Source of the DNA: Pseudovibrio zosterae
Lineage (GTDB): Bacteria > Pseudomonadota > Alphaproteobacteria > Rhizobiales > Stappiaceae
Assembly (NCBI RefSeq): GCF_033843645.1
Contig: NZ_JAWXVZ010000015.1
Location: 1-64,000 of the forward strand
Direction: 5' to 3'
DNA length: 64,000 nucleotides
The translations under genes and the position numbers were made by a program. This document shows positions 44,056 through 52,620 of the stretch, piece by piece. Each line of letters starts with the position of its first letter. The stretch's first letter is position 1. The notes under the pieces were generated by a model. It was not told where the DNA came from, ran no database searches, and saw only the letters and a list, made by a program, of their open reading frames with translations.

Positions 44056-45255
44056 CTATTCCGTTTGACTGGAAGATTTCAGGGAGCCTTGAGATCGGTT
44101 GAGGTACCATGCCATGCCCATCCCAAAAGCCGACAAAACTGATAATATCCCAAAGGTAGGTTGCGTACCCCATTCACTTGCCAACCACCCAGCCAGCGAG
44201 TAGGCGACCACTAACACGGCATTTTGAATGGCAAGGCCCGCACCATAGACCTGCATCAGGCTAACATCTTGCGCCGCCCGCCTGATAACGCTGGCGGCGA
44301 GAGTCTGTATCAAGGCAACACCAACCCCAATCGCGAACCAGAGCACCAACAAGCTGTAATAGGCCTCGTGAAAGGGCCCTCCAAAGAGCCCTGCCACAAT
44401 CAACACCGCGCCTGCGTTCATGATGTGGCGCTCCGTAGCAAGTGAACCAAGCCAAATGCCCGCTGTGGCGCCAACAACCACACCAGCTCCAAATGCACCA
44501 AAAGCAAATGCAATGTCGGCGCCTTGACGACTTTCATCAAGGCCGACCAACACCGGCGTGGTCGTCATAACCATTGCGATCCCCAATGCGATTGGAACCA
44601 TGAGCCAAGGTAGCGGCCTGAGATTAGCCTCCCTGTAAAAGAGCTTCAGTCCCGCAAAGCTTCGCTGCGCATCAGATCTGGTAGTCTTGACCGCGATTGC
44701 AGGAAGTTGAGCTGTGAGAATACGCAACGCGGAGAGTAAGAAGGCTAAGGCGGTTGCCGCCAAAAACAGTGTCATGGGAAAGATGAACAGCAGCACACCC
44801 GCCATAAGAGGACTAATGAGGCTTTCTAGTTCATCAAGAATGCGGCTCTTCGAGATCGCCCGAGAAAAAGTCGCTTTGTCGGGTAGCATATAGGCGACAT
44901 ACTCAAGATAAATCACTTTAAATGAAGCTGTTGCCGCAAGAAATATACCCACCGCCAAGAGGAAACCGGCTTTTGTTTCAACGAAAATCAAAGATAAAAC
45001 GGCAAGGGCACGTACCAAATCAAGCACGACCAACAAACGTCCACGCTTCAGTTGAACGACAACCAAAGACAAGACAAGCGGGGCAACAACAAAAGTCAGT
45101 GACTTGAGCGATAGCGCAGTCCCAAGCATCGCGCTTGAATCCTCACCCGCCAACTCAATGGCAACAACCGACAACTCAACCGTCGCCAATCCCGTAGCTA
45201 AAACCGTGAGCACTTTGGATTGAAAAAGCCTCACATATTGGGGGTTGCTGGGCAT
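44056..45255 (-). CDS. Major facilitator superfamily transporter
   Basis: Membrane carrier of 399 residues with 10-12 helices, resembling the permissive MFS branch that includes lysophospholipid transporter LplT and macrolide efflux proteins. The start at 45255 (MPSNPQYVRLFQSKVLTVLA) follows GGAGG; the longer TTG-initiated form seems unlikely. A central loop (IAVKTTRSDAQRSFAGLKLF) separates the two halves. It is in the same direction as and just after the baeRF gene, and ahead of the patatin phospholipase, so a role in handling lysolipids would make sense but is unproven. Confidence 0.85.
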   Translation of the reverse strand: MPSNPQYVRLFQSKVLTVLATGLATVELSVVAIELAGEDSSAMLGTALSLKSLTFVVAPLVLSLVVVQLKRGRLLVVLDLVRALAVLSLIFVETKAGFLLAVGIFLAATASFKVIYLEYVAYMLPDKATFSRAISKSRILDELESLISPLMAGVLLFIFPMTLFLAATALAFLLSALRILTAQLPAIAVKTTRSDAQRSFAGLKLFYREANLRPLPWLMVPIALGIAMVMTTTPVLVGLDESRQGADIAFAFGAFGAGVVVGATAGIWLGSLATERHIMNAGAVLIVAGLFGGPFHEAYYSLLVLWFAIGVGVALIQTLAASVIRRAAQDVSLMQVYGAGLAIQNAVLVVAYSLAGWLASEWGTQPTFGILSVLSAFGMGMAWYLNRSQGSLKSSSQTE

Positions 45256-45432
45256 GGAGACTAAGCCCTCCAAAAGAGCTGGAGACGATCTCCAGAGCGC
45301 TTACACTGCACCGCACAATGCCCTTACGTCAACTATTTCGTTTTGCAAGATATGCTAAGCAAGGCCCACGCCATCTTTTCGATGAACCGTCAGTATCCAG
45401 ATAGCAAACTGAGTTGCTGAATCCTGCTGATG

Positions 45433-46554
45433 CTAGATGGGCACGCGCAGGATAGCAGCCATGGGCGAAGACCCAGGCAAGTCCTCCTGACGAACACTGT
45501 ACACCCTGCCACCCCGTTCCAACGTCCTGCAGGCAATTTCCGATAGGATATCATATGTTTCAGGCCCGGCGGCATCGGCCAGAACCACATCACCGGTGTC
45601 TTTATCGACGGTACCATGCAGTGTTGCATCCATATCGACCATCAGCATCTCGACCGCACCGAAGGTTGCTTTGCGGGAAATCTCGCTGACGCTGTCAGTT
45701 GCGCGGCGCGATCCGGCCCGAGCCGCGTAAGTCGCATGGAGCTCGCGCAGATAATCTTCATGAGAGGCATCAACCAAAGCCCGAGCAGCGGCTGTTATTT
45801 CATGGTTCGGGCTTTCTTCTGCGACCCCACTGGGTTGGTTGGGCAGTATATGGTGATAGCTGCAAATCTTCAAAAATATTGAGCGCAGCGGTTCATTTGC
45901 CACAAGAACAAGTGGTTCTTCACTGCCCGCCAGAAAGGGGCGCAACGCCGCATCCACCGCACGGGCATAAGCAACCAAATGCACCTTTTGGCCTTCACTG
46001 CCATGCAAGCGCCCTTTGGGTGAGCGCCCTAGAATACTGGCTTTTCGAGCCACACTGGCCGCATCCTCTGGCATGCGAGGAACATGGACTTCGCCAGCAG
46101 GAGTATCACCAGTCATTTCAATCACTCGCACGGCATTTTGCCCCAAAACCAAAACGATTGCGTGATGAGGGAACGTCAGGGCTCGCATGAGCGGTGTCAG
46201 GTGAAACCGGTCCGATACCTCAAACCCATCCACAAGGTGGTTTGGCAACCGAAAAGTTCTCACTTTTTTCGGCGTTGCAAACACAGCAAGGCTTTCTGCT
46301 TGATGGGCCCAGAACTCATCATCCTCAACGACATCTGCCAGATTTGCTTCTAAGTCAGCATACTCGGCCTTTGACAACTGGCCCCTATCTACCTGCTGCA
46401 TGGCATCATGAGCAAGGTTTGACAGGCGCACCCGATCCTGTTGGGCCTTCTGGGTGAGGGGCGTGGTGCGCAAGAATAGGCTGATGCTCGCCGGATGACG
46501 ATTATGAGCCAAGCTCTTGATATCGGCGATACTGGGTATGTCGTTGTACTGCAT
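45433..46554 (-). CDS. Bacterial archaeo-eukaryotic release factor (baeRF) family protein
   Basis: A cytosolic 373-residue protein with eRF1-like organisation: an N-terminal domain (HNRHPASISLFLRTTPLTQK), a middle domain where the phrase FPHHAIVLVLGQNAVRVIEM is typical of baeRFs, and a C-terminal Rossmann-like domain (RKATFGAVEMLMVDMDATLH; CRTLERGGRVYSVRQEDLPG). No GGQ tripeptide is present, as in several baeRF families, so peptide release activity is uncertain; ribosome rescue or stress functions have been proposed for the group. It appears to head the minus-strand genes down to the RND pump. Confidence 0.8.
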   Translation of the reverse strand: MQYNDIPSIADIKSLAHNRHPASISLFLRTTPLTQKAQQDRVRLSNLAHDAMQQVDRGQLSKAEYADLEANLADVVEDDEFWAHQAESLAVFATPKKVRTFRLPNHLVDGFEVSDRFHLTPLMRALTFPHHAIVLVLGQNAVRVIEMTGDTPAGEVHVPRMPEDAASVARKASILGRSPKGRLHGSEGQKVHLVAYARAVDAALRPFLAGSEEPLVLVANEPLRSIFLKICSYHHILPNQPSGVAEESPNHEITAAARALVDASHEDYLRELHATYAARAGSRRATDSVSEISRKATFGAVEMLMVDMDATLHGTVDKDTGDVVLADAAGPETYDILSEIACRTLERGGRVYSVRQEDLPGSSPMAAILRVPI

Positions 46555-46740
46555 TAGGCCTCTCCGGCTTCTTGTGTTGTTTTAGGTAAATGCAAACACT
46601 TTATGACAATAAACAGGCATAACCGAAAAATTAAAGATCAATAAAAGCGACAATTTTCCAAATAATCTAATAGCTTTAATCGGCAAAAAGTTCTTTATCA
46701 ACCTCTCGGAACTACTAATTAAAATCAATTGACCTGACAC
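46555..46740 (-). promoter_or_regulatory. AT-rich promoter region of the baeRF gene
   Basis: These 186 bases are much richer in A/T than the flanking genes, with runs such as AATTAAAATCAATTGACC. TTGAT and ATTAAA elements are present, but no unambiguous -35/-10 pair. It separates the YfcC 3' end from baeRF, so baeRF probably has its own promoter. Confidence 0.4.
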
Positions 46741-48297
46741 CTACAGAAGCAGGCTACCAATTAACAAAGAAAAAACAGCAATACCGATAAAAACAATGAC
46801 CAATGGCAGGATAAACCGGATATATTGATCATATCCAACCTTCGCCAATGCCAATCCTGCCATGAGGATAGCATTTGTTGGCAATATAAGGCTCATCACT
46901 CCTCCCGCGGTGGACCACGCAGTGAGGACAAGAGATCTTTCGATGCCAGCGAAATCAGCAAGTGGGGCCAAGACTGGGATCACCAACGCAGTGCCCGCAG
47001 AGCCGCCTCCAACAAGAAATGCGAGGGGCATAGACACTAAGAAAATGACGAGGGTAAACACACTTGAAGATGCTCCTGCAGTCAGCCCCTCCATGGTATG
47101 CAGGACGGTATCAATTGTTTTCGTGTTTGTCATAAGGACTGATATTCCCCGTGCGACCACTATTAGGAACGCAGGGCCGACGAAGCTACCAACACCTCTT
47201 AGAAACGCACGAGCCGTTTCAGCTTGCCCCAGTCGTCCGACAGCACCAACCACGATTGCCATGACACAAAAAAGAGCTGTCAGTTCTGGTAGCCACCAAC
47301 CCAGTTCCCATGCGAACGGGCTGTTAATGCTTTCATGCTCATAGGCGTCTATCTTGGCATTACCCAAAATAGCCCCCCAGGGAACAATGGAGAATGTCAT
47401 GAGACTGAATGTTCCTGCCACGAGGGAAACAATTATCTTGTCTGTTCCCGATAGCTTGGGCGGAGGGAGCGCGTCTGCTTCCGCCAAGGCTTTATCTTCC
47501 TCGCTGATGCCAGAGATTGAGGTTTGAGGATTGTTTTTTACTCTCTTGGCATACCTTAAAACATAAAGGATCAAGACGGCCATTACACAACAAAACATGA
47601 CCAACCGAAGAGGCAAACCGTCCACCAACGTTATTCCCGCTTTATCTGATCCGATGCCAATCACAAATGGATTGATTGTTGACGCCAATCGTCCAGCGAA
47701 GGGTGCAACAGTGACCACAGCCACAGTTGTCATACGATCGTATCCAAGGGCGATAATGAGCGGGATCATAAGAGCGTACAGGCCGAGAGATTCGTCACTC
47801 CAAAACATGACCGATCCCAAAACCCCAAATAGCAAACACAGAACAACGATCAGCCATTCCCCTTGCGATCGAAACGACCATGCAAGATGGTGAATGCCGC
47901 GATCCAAAGCGCCGGTAGCAAAGACAACAGTCATGAAGCCACCAATTGCGAGCACATAAAAGAAAACGGGCGCGGACCCAAACAACGGGCCAATATTAAA
48001 CGGAGCAACTTGCCCCGTTTCTGGATCAACCGCCCCGTAGAGACCGTTTACGGGCGCGAGTGGCAACTCACCAAGGTGTTCTGGAAAGCTGAGTGGCTTG
48101 GGAACAGTACGAAAGCTTCCGGGTATTGGTGATCCAGTCTCATCAAGGATATATGCCCCTGAGGGGATAAAAAACGTTGCGATCCACACAACGCACAGCA
48201 CTGAAACAAGGATTGTAAGCGGGGGCGGGAACTCTCGCATCCACCCATTTAAAAACCCGTTTCTTTTCAATGGTTTTGGGGAATTTGACTGATGCAT
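46741..48297 (-). CDS. YfcC/DcuC-superfamily transporter
   Basis: Inner-membrane carrier of 518 residues with about 12 helices. The N-terminus (FPPPLTILVSVLCVVWIATF followed by IPSGAY) and the repeated helical hairpins (APFAGRLASTINPFVIGIGS, SMPLAFLVGGGSAGTALVIP and WSTAGGVMSLILPTNAILMA) are typical of the YfcC/ArcD-type C4-dicarboxylate or basic amino acid carriers (DcuC superfamily). Located near arginine deiminase and an APC antiporter, it may move arginine, ornithine or citrulline, but organic acids are equally possible. It stands apart from baeRF by an AT-rich spacer. Confidence 0.85.
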   Translation of the reverse strand: MHQSNSPKPLKRNGFLNGWMREFPPPLTILVSVLCVVWIATFFIPSGAYILDETGSPIPGSFRTVPKPLSFPEHLGELPLAPVNGLYGAVDPETGQVAPFNIGPLFGSAPVFFYVLAIGGFMTVVFATGALDRGIHHLAWSFRSQGEWLIVVLCLLFGVLGSVMFWSDESLGLYALMIPLIIALGYDRMTTVAVVTVAPFAGRLASTINPFVIGIGSDKAGITLVDGLPLRLVMFCCVMAVLILYVLRYAKRVKNNPQTSISGISEEDKALAEADALPPPKLSGTDKIIVSLVAGTFSLMTFSIVPWGAILGNAKIDAYEHESINSPFAWELGWWLPELTALFCVMAIVVGAVGRLGQAETARAFLRGVGSFVGPAFLIVVARGISVLMTNTKTIDTVLHTMEGLTAGASSSVFTLVIFLVSMPLAFLVGGGSAGTALVIPVLAPLADFAGIERSLVLTAWSTAGGVMSLILPTNAILMAGLALAKVGYDQYIRFILPLVIVFIGIAVFSLLIGSLLL

Positions 48298-49123
48298 ATC
48301 AATTCCTTTGAAGCTTCTTTTCGGACAACGAGCGGCCGCGTCCTACATCTGCCGGAACCACACCACAATATGCCGCAATCTAATCATCGTTGGCGCAACA
48401 AGAGTTACGCTAGTAGACTTGGTTTTTATAAACTAATCATGCAGTCAGTTGCACCTACCCTATGTAAACCCATAGGATCTTTATACTTCTAAGATTAATT
48501 GGTAGTTTTCACAAAACTACAAACAAAAAATTAGCCTATTCCTGCCTTGACAGGATCGATCGTAGAATTCACGGAAATCCTAATAGTTGAAAACTGCAAA
48601 TTATTTGTTTTTGCGATGCCTTCCTTTGGTGAATAGTTCGAAATCATAACTAAGTTGGTGGATCTTGGTATATGACAAGCTCAATGCAGAATAGTGCAGC
48701 GCTGCCCATCAACGTTCCATAATATGGATTATGGGGCAATTTCGTGTTGCAGGGTGTGCACGCAAAGTCAAAATGTCCCACACCTGCAAAGTAGACGTAT
48801 CGCACCTCCCTGCCCAGCAAGCAGGATTGGAGTGTGCCAATGGGCGCTGGCAGGTTTGAACCTCAAGCCCCAGTCGCCGTGAAGTGCTAACACTTTACAT
48901 ATCCTGCCACACCCCCCTTTGCAAAAGCTTGCAAGGGTCTGCAAAAGTTTGCAAAAGTCTGCAAAAGTCTGCAAAAGTCTGCAAGAGGCCGATGAAGTTC
49001 CTCGCACCTTCCAGGACAGTGCGAAACAACTGCTCCGAATGAACAAAATCACCTCTATTGAACTTCGCTAAATGGGAACCAAGGAGTGTCGCAAGACGTG
49101 TGTGCGCGCTTTGTGAAGGCTGA
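48298..49123. other. Non-coding stretch upstream of yfcC with a tandem repeat
   Basis: About 830 bases with only short frames. The left part is AT-rich and should contain the yfcC promoter. The right part contains the ten-base tandem repeat listed separately and the lost 5' portion of the nuclease fragment. No RNA gene was recognised. Confidence 0.5.
48921..48990 (+). repeat. Ten-base tandem repeat
   Basis: Seven consecutive ten-base units follow GCAAAAGTCT: 48921 GCAAAAGCTT, 48931 GCAAGGGTCT, 48941 GCAAAAGTTT, three perfect copies from 48951, and a degraded GCAAGAGGCC at 48981. The period equals one helical turn, not a codon multiple, so it is not a coding repeat. Confidence 0.9.
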
Positions 49124-49204
49124 GAATGCCTCAACAAAATTAGCGCGCCCAACTTCGGCCGTGGCACTCAAACTGGCCAGAAATACAAAGCCATCAATGA
49201 CATT

Positions 49205-49756
49205 TTGCTGAACCTTGCCGAGGCACTGGAGACCGACCTGTGGACCCTTGATGTTCTTTGGTGGAGTGTTCTAGACGACGGGTTAGATCTCGATGAACCG
49301 CCTGTCACCGAGGAAGCAGCAATCGAGCGCAGGGGCTTTTCGCTGGAAAAGCAACTTCAGATTTTCCTGTTGGACAACTGGGCTCGAACCCAGATTGGCC
49401 AAGAGTGGGACCTTCTGGAAACGCCTGAAAACCCCGAGGCAGGCAGCCAGTACCACTGTCCTGCGGGCAGAATTGACTTCTTGGCCAAGCACAAAACAGA
49501 TCCGCGCTGGCTGGTTATCGAGTTGAAAAAAGGCCAAACCTCCGATGAAGCAGTGGGTCAAGCCCTGCGCTACATGGGCTGGGTGAAGTCCGATCTGGCA
49601 CAAGGCGAGGAGGTTGAGGGTCTCATCATCGCGCTCGCGGGTGACAAGAAGCTGGAATATGCCGCCAGTATGGTGCCGCAGCTTTCCTTCATGCGGTACG
49701 AGGTCAACTTCTCGCTCCGTAGCCCATCCGAGAGCAGCGTCCAGGCAGCAGCGTGA
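49205..49756 (+). CDS. PD-(D/E)XK nuclease-like protein, 5'-truncated
   Basis: A fragment of 183 residues. The C-terminal part shows a nuclease core, CPAGRIDFLAKHKTDPRWLV then IELKKGQTSDEAVGQALRYM, fitting the D...ExK pattern (Asp of RIDFL, Glu-x-Lys of IELKK) of NucS/DUF91-like or restriction-type enzymes. Good protein-like sequence continues in frame upstream of the TTG given as start (ISAPNFGRGTQTGQKYKAIN) back to a TGA at 49121, with no usable start codon, so the gene has lost its 5' end. It lies about 500 bases from the CRISPR array and may be a relic of a defence system. Confidence 0.65.
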   Translation: MLNLAEALETDLWTLDVLWWSVLDDGLDLDEPPVTEEAAIERRGFSLEKQLQIFLLDNWARTQIGQEWDLLETPENPEAGSQYHCPAGRIDFLAKHKTDPRWLVIELKKGQTSDEAVGQALRYMGWVKSDLAQGEEVEGLIIALAGDKKLEYAASMVPQLSFMRYEVNFSLRSPSESSVQAAA

Positions 49757-50035
49757 ACGGCACGCGCCGCCGGGTTGGCAACACGGCTGAGGTCGGCACA
49801 CAAAGGGGGGGGCGCCCGCCTGCCCCTCAGCTGGTTGTTCCGCATAAAAAACTCGTGCTAGGGTTCTTCAAGCGGCGAGACAGAAGAAGATTTCGTCTCT
49901 GTCTGGCAACCGCGATGGGACGTCGAATCTCCATCCGCGCGCCGCTGCGCCCGCCTGCGCCACCGCCACCAAACTGGCCCCTTGAGCGCCGCAGCCGCGA
50001 ATAGACATCATGCAAGCTTCAGCGCTCAGCCGCCA

Positions 50036-50081
50036 GCCGCCGCCGCCGCCGCCGCCGCCGCCGCAAAGTGATATCACTTTG
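50036..50081. repeat. GCC trinucleotide run abutting an 18-base palindrome
   Basis: About nine uninterrupted GCC units end at 50064, and the perfect palindrome CAAAGTGATATCACTTTG occupies 50064-50081. The palindrome could be an operator or a cruciform site. Confidence 0.85.
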
Positions 50082-50100
50082 TCTATCTTGCCAGTCCTCG

Positions 50101-50190
50101 ATGTGAGACCATATGAGAATATGTGAGACACAGAGAAGTCTCGGCCCGCTTTGCGCCAAAAAATATGAGAAAATAGGAGACGATGTGAGA
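50101..50190 (+). repeat. Two triplets of ATRTGAGA at exact ten-base spacing
   Basis: ATGTGAGA 50101, ATATGAGA 50111, ATGTGAGA 50121; then ATATGAGA 50163, ATAGGAGA 50173, ATGTGAGA 50183. All six point the same way, and each triplet has exact ten-base steps, placing the motifs on one face of the helix. This looks like a cooperative protein-binding array or iterons. Confidence 0.85.
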
Positions 50191-50266
50191 AAGTGCGATC
50201 CGCAAAATAATGCGTTTCAGTTCCCTTAATCAAACATCAATACTGCCCGCCAAATCGGGGAAAGTC

Positions 50267-51014
50267 TCTCTCAGCCGCCTACCCGGCGGCGAACAGTTAT
50301 CGATAGCGACAAAAACCATCTGAATTTCTCTCAGCCGCCTACCCGGCGGCGAACCCCTAGCCAAACGCGGCTGGATTGATGCGGACTCTCTCAGCCGCCT
50401 ACCCGGCGGCGAACGTTTTTCAGAGCCCTGATCCGGTAAAGCTTATTCTCTCAGCCGCCTACCCGGCGGCGAACTTGTAGGCGGCGAAGGCGCTGGTTGC
50501 ATGAAGTCTCTCAGCCGCCTACCCGGCGGCGAACTGTTGACGGGTCAACTTTCGTTACTTCTGTGCTCTCTCAGCCGCCTACCCGGCGGCGAACCGGGTT
50601 CCTCTCTCTGGTTGTCCATCGTAATGTCTCTCAGCCGCCTACCCGGCGGCGAACGCCACTCCAGGCGAACCGAGCGCCCCAGATTGTCTCTCAGCCGCCT
50701 ACCCGGCGGCGAACTTTGGTCAATTCGTCTTTGCTTGCCTGCCAGATCTCTCAGCCGCCTACCCGGCGGCGAACTTATTCCAAGAACTGTTGTCTCTAAC
50801 TGCACTTCTCTCAGCCGCCTACCCGGCGGCGAACGCGTATCGGCTGAGGCGTGATCTCATCACGGTTCTCTCAGCCGCCTACCCGGCGGCGAACGCTTGT
50901 GCGACTGCTGAAATGGAGGGCTGCTTTCTCTCAGCCGCCTACCCGGCGGCGAACAACGCGGGTTGAATGGGTCGCTTGGGCTATTTTCTCTCAGCCGCCT
51001 ACCCGGCGGCGAAC
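50267..51014 (-). CRISPR. CRISPR array, type I-F-like repeat, 13 repeats and 12 spacers
   Basis: Thirteen identical 28-base repeats begin at 50267 and recur every 60 bases to 50987, leaving 12 unique spacers of exactly 32 bases. The plus-strand repeat starts TCTCTCAGCCGCC and ends CGGCGGCGAAC. Its reverse complement starts GTTCGCCGCC, has a GGGTA loop and GGCGGC stem, and ends CTGAGAGA, matching the type I-F layout (GTTCACTGCC...GGCAGCTAAGAAA) with a strengthened GC stem. By that rule crRNA is made from the minus strand, with the leader on the right. No cas genes are in the window. Neither terminal repeat is degenerate. Confidence 0.97.
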
Positions 51015-51399
51015 AGTTCCTCGAGCGCGGAAACCTTCGCAATATCAATGACCTGAAACGCGAGGCCTTGTCAAAGGATCTTTTTTGCCCCCCTCCGCAA
51101 CCCATTGATAGGACTGAACAATTTTTTGACCTCAAAAATTATCCTTTTCACAACAAGACAAGATGGTCGACGATTTGCCTGATTTGATCTCGCATGCCGT
51201 AAAAAGCCGTGAAGAGAGGTTCTGATGGCGGTCACCATCCCCGGAACAGGTTTGGCGAAGCAGGTTTTAAGGTCCACGGCGCTGATAATTCCGGCCAGGC
51301 GAAGTTCAAATCCAGCGAAGTCGCTTTGCGCGCCACCGGGCCCGCTCTGTCGGTGCCGTCGGGCGCAACGCTCCAAACCAACGCGTGGGCTGCCCCAGA
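51015..51399 (-). promoter_or_regulatory. Candidate CRISPR leader region
   Basis: About 385 bases between the array and the 3' end of hipA with no gene. The part at 51075-51170 is AT-rich with T/A tracts (CAATTTTTTGACC, CAAAAATTATCC), as expected for a leader/promoter reading leftwards into the array. No exact promoter could be fixed. Confidence 0.45.
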
Positions 51400-52620
51400 T
51401 CACGCGCGCGCCAGATCCGCTTCCTCGTGCTCGAAGGCAGTCTCCATCTCCCTGATCTCCCTTTCTGGCGCGCCCAAGGCACGGGCAACATCGCGCCAAG
51501 CCTTAGTCGCCTCAGCCACCTCTGCAATGATGCGATCGGCATCCCCGCGTTCCAGAAGGTAGGCTTCATGTTGCGCGCGGTGCAGGGTGATGCTGGCATC
51601 CGGATTGTCATCGTCCACATAGCTTTTGAGCACACGCGGCTGGTTCGGCACCGGGTTGATGTCATAGGCCGGAGAGAGGTGCCAGCCGCCCTGCCCCCGC
51701 AGAAATCCGTGGTTGCGCATGTGGTCATCAAGGTTCGTCACGAGAATGGAAAAGGCGACCCGCCGATAGAGTTCCTCTCGGTCCTGGTCGGGCGTGACGC
51801 TTTCTGAGGTGATGATGTCCGCCAGGTCCAAATAGCTGTAGCTTTCACCATCCTTGCCGCCCAGCATCGCCATGGCTGAGAGGAACGGGATCCGGCCGTC
51901 ATCGTTCCGGTCAAACCGATGGGACAAGAACACCGGCTTGTTGCCCGCCATCTCAAGCGTGTGATCCGAAACCGCAATGCCTGCGCGCCTTGCGAGCGCC
52001 AATGCAATGGCTTCCCAGCGTTCCACACAATAGGTGTCCGTCTCTTTCGGGAACTTCGCAACAGAAAGGCGGCCGTGTTGGTCTAAGATGCTGGCCTTTG
52101 GCCGAGCACCGCCCAGAGAACTTCCCGGTGCAAACAGCATTTGAAGATCCTCAGCCGTCTCGTCCCCGCGCAGAACCCGTTGCGAGGCATCCAGCAAATC
52201 CCCCAGGCTCACGAGCGCAGGCACACCAATGCCCTTGGGCGCTTGAAACGCGCCATCAACCTTGAAGCGCAGCGCCCCCAAACGGGTCTCGTCATTCACG
52301 CCAAGCAGGTAGTCTGTTTCCTGCAGCGTTGTCGGGCGTCGCCCCTCGGCCTCCGCCATGCGCCCCTCGAAACGCCGCATCACCGTTCTGCCCCAGGTAT
52401 CAGGGGCAGAATCCCCAAGCGGTGCAAGCATGTCCTGCCCCGCCTCAGGCACGAACTGGCCTTTCCCAAGAGGCATGCCGGGCGAAAGTCCAAAGGCATT
52501 TTCGTCGGCAAGCCAATCCTCATGATAGGTAAAGGACACCCGCTCTCGGCCGCGCCCCGCTGTGCGGTGGAGCGTGCCAACCCGTTTCAGCCCCTTCCAG
52601 TCGATCCAGACTTCAACCAT
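51400..52620 (-). CDS. hipA: HipA-family serine/threonine kinase toxin
   Basis: Toxin kinase of 406 residues; the founding HipA phosphorylates glutamyl-tRNA synthetase and drives growth arrest. Visible landmarks are the glycine-rich loop GSSLGGARPKA (about 166-176), the ATP-anchoring Lys in VAKFPKE (189), the catalytic segment TNLDDHMRNHGFL (N296, D299, N303) and the metal-binding Asp in AYDINP (320). All key residues are present, so it should be active. It overlaps the upstream hipB-like gene by eight bases, so production is coupled to the antitoxin. The target cannot be inferred from sequence. Confidence 0.92.
   Translation of the reverse strand: MVEVWIDWKGLKRVGTLHRTAGRGRERVSFTYHEDWLADENAFGLSPGMPLGKGQFVPEAGQDMLAPLGDSAPDTWGRTVMRRFEGRMAEAEGRRPTTLQETDYLLGVNDETRLGALRFKVDGAFQAPKGIGVPALVSLGDLLDASQRVLRGDETAEDLQMLFAPGSSLGGARPKASILDQHGRLSVAKFPKETDTYCVERWEAIALALARRAGIAVSDHTLEMAGNKPVFLSHRFDRNDDGRIPFLSAMAMLGGKDGESYSYLDLADIITSESVTPDQDREELYRRVAFSILVTNLDDHMRNHGFLRGQGGWHLSPAYDINPVPNQPRVLKSYVDDDNPDASITLHRAQHEAYLLERGDADRIIAEVAEATKAWRDVARALGAPEREIREMETAFEHEEADLARA

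Larger units (their letters stand above)
49757..50266. other. Non-coding region between nuclease fragment and CRISPR array
   Basis: A GC-rich left half (to about 50064) and an AT-rich right half. It contains the trinucleotide run, the 18-base palindrome and the periodic ATRTGAGA repeats listed separately. The 83-codon frame at 49753-50004 is arginine/proline-rich low-complexity translation and not credible. Confidence 0.6.

Noticed and set aside
50497..51051. Open frames through the CRISPR array on both strands (repeated QPPTRRRT, SRLPGGE or SSPPGRRLRD)
   Set aside because: The repeat-plus-spacer period of 60 bases is divisible by three, so the repeat is always translated in the same phase. 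These are artefacts of the array.
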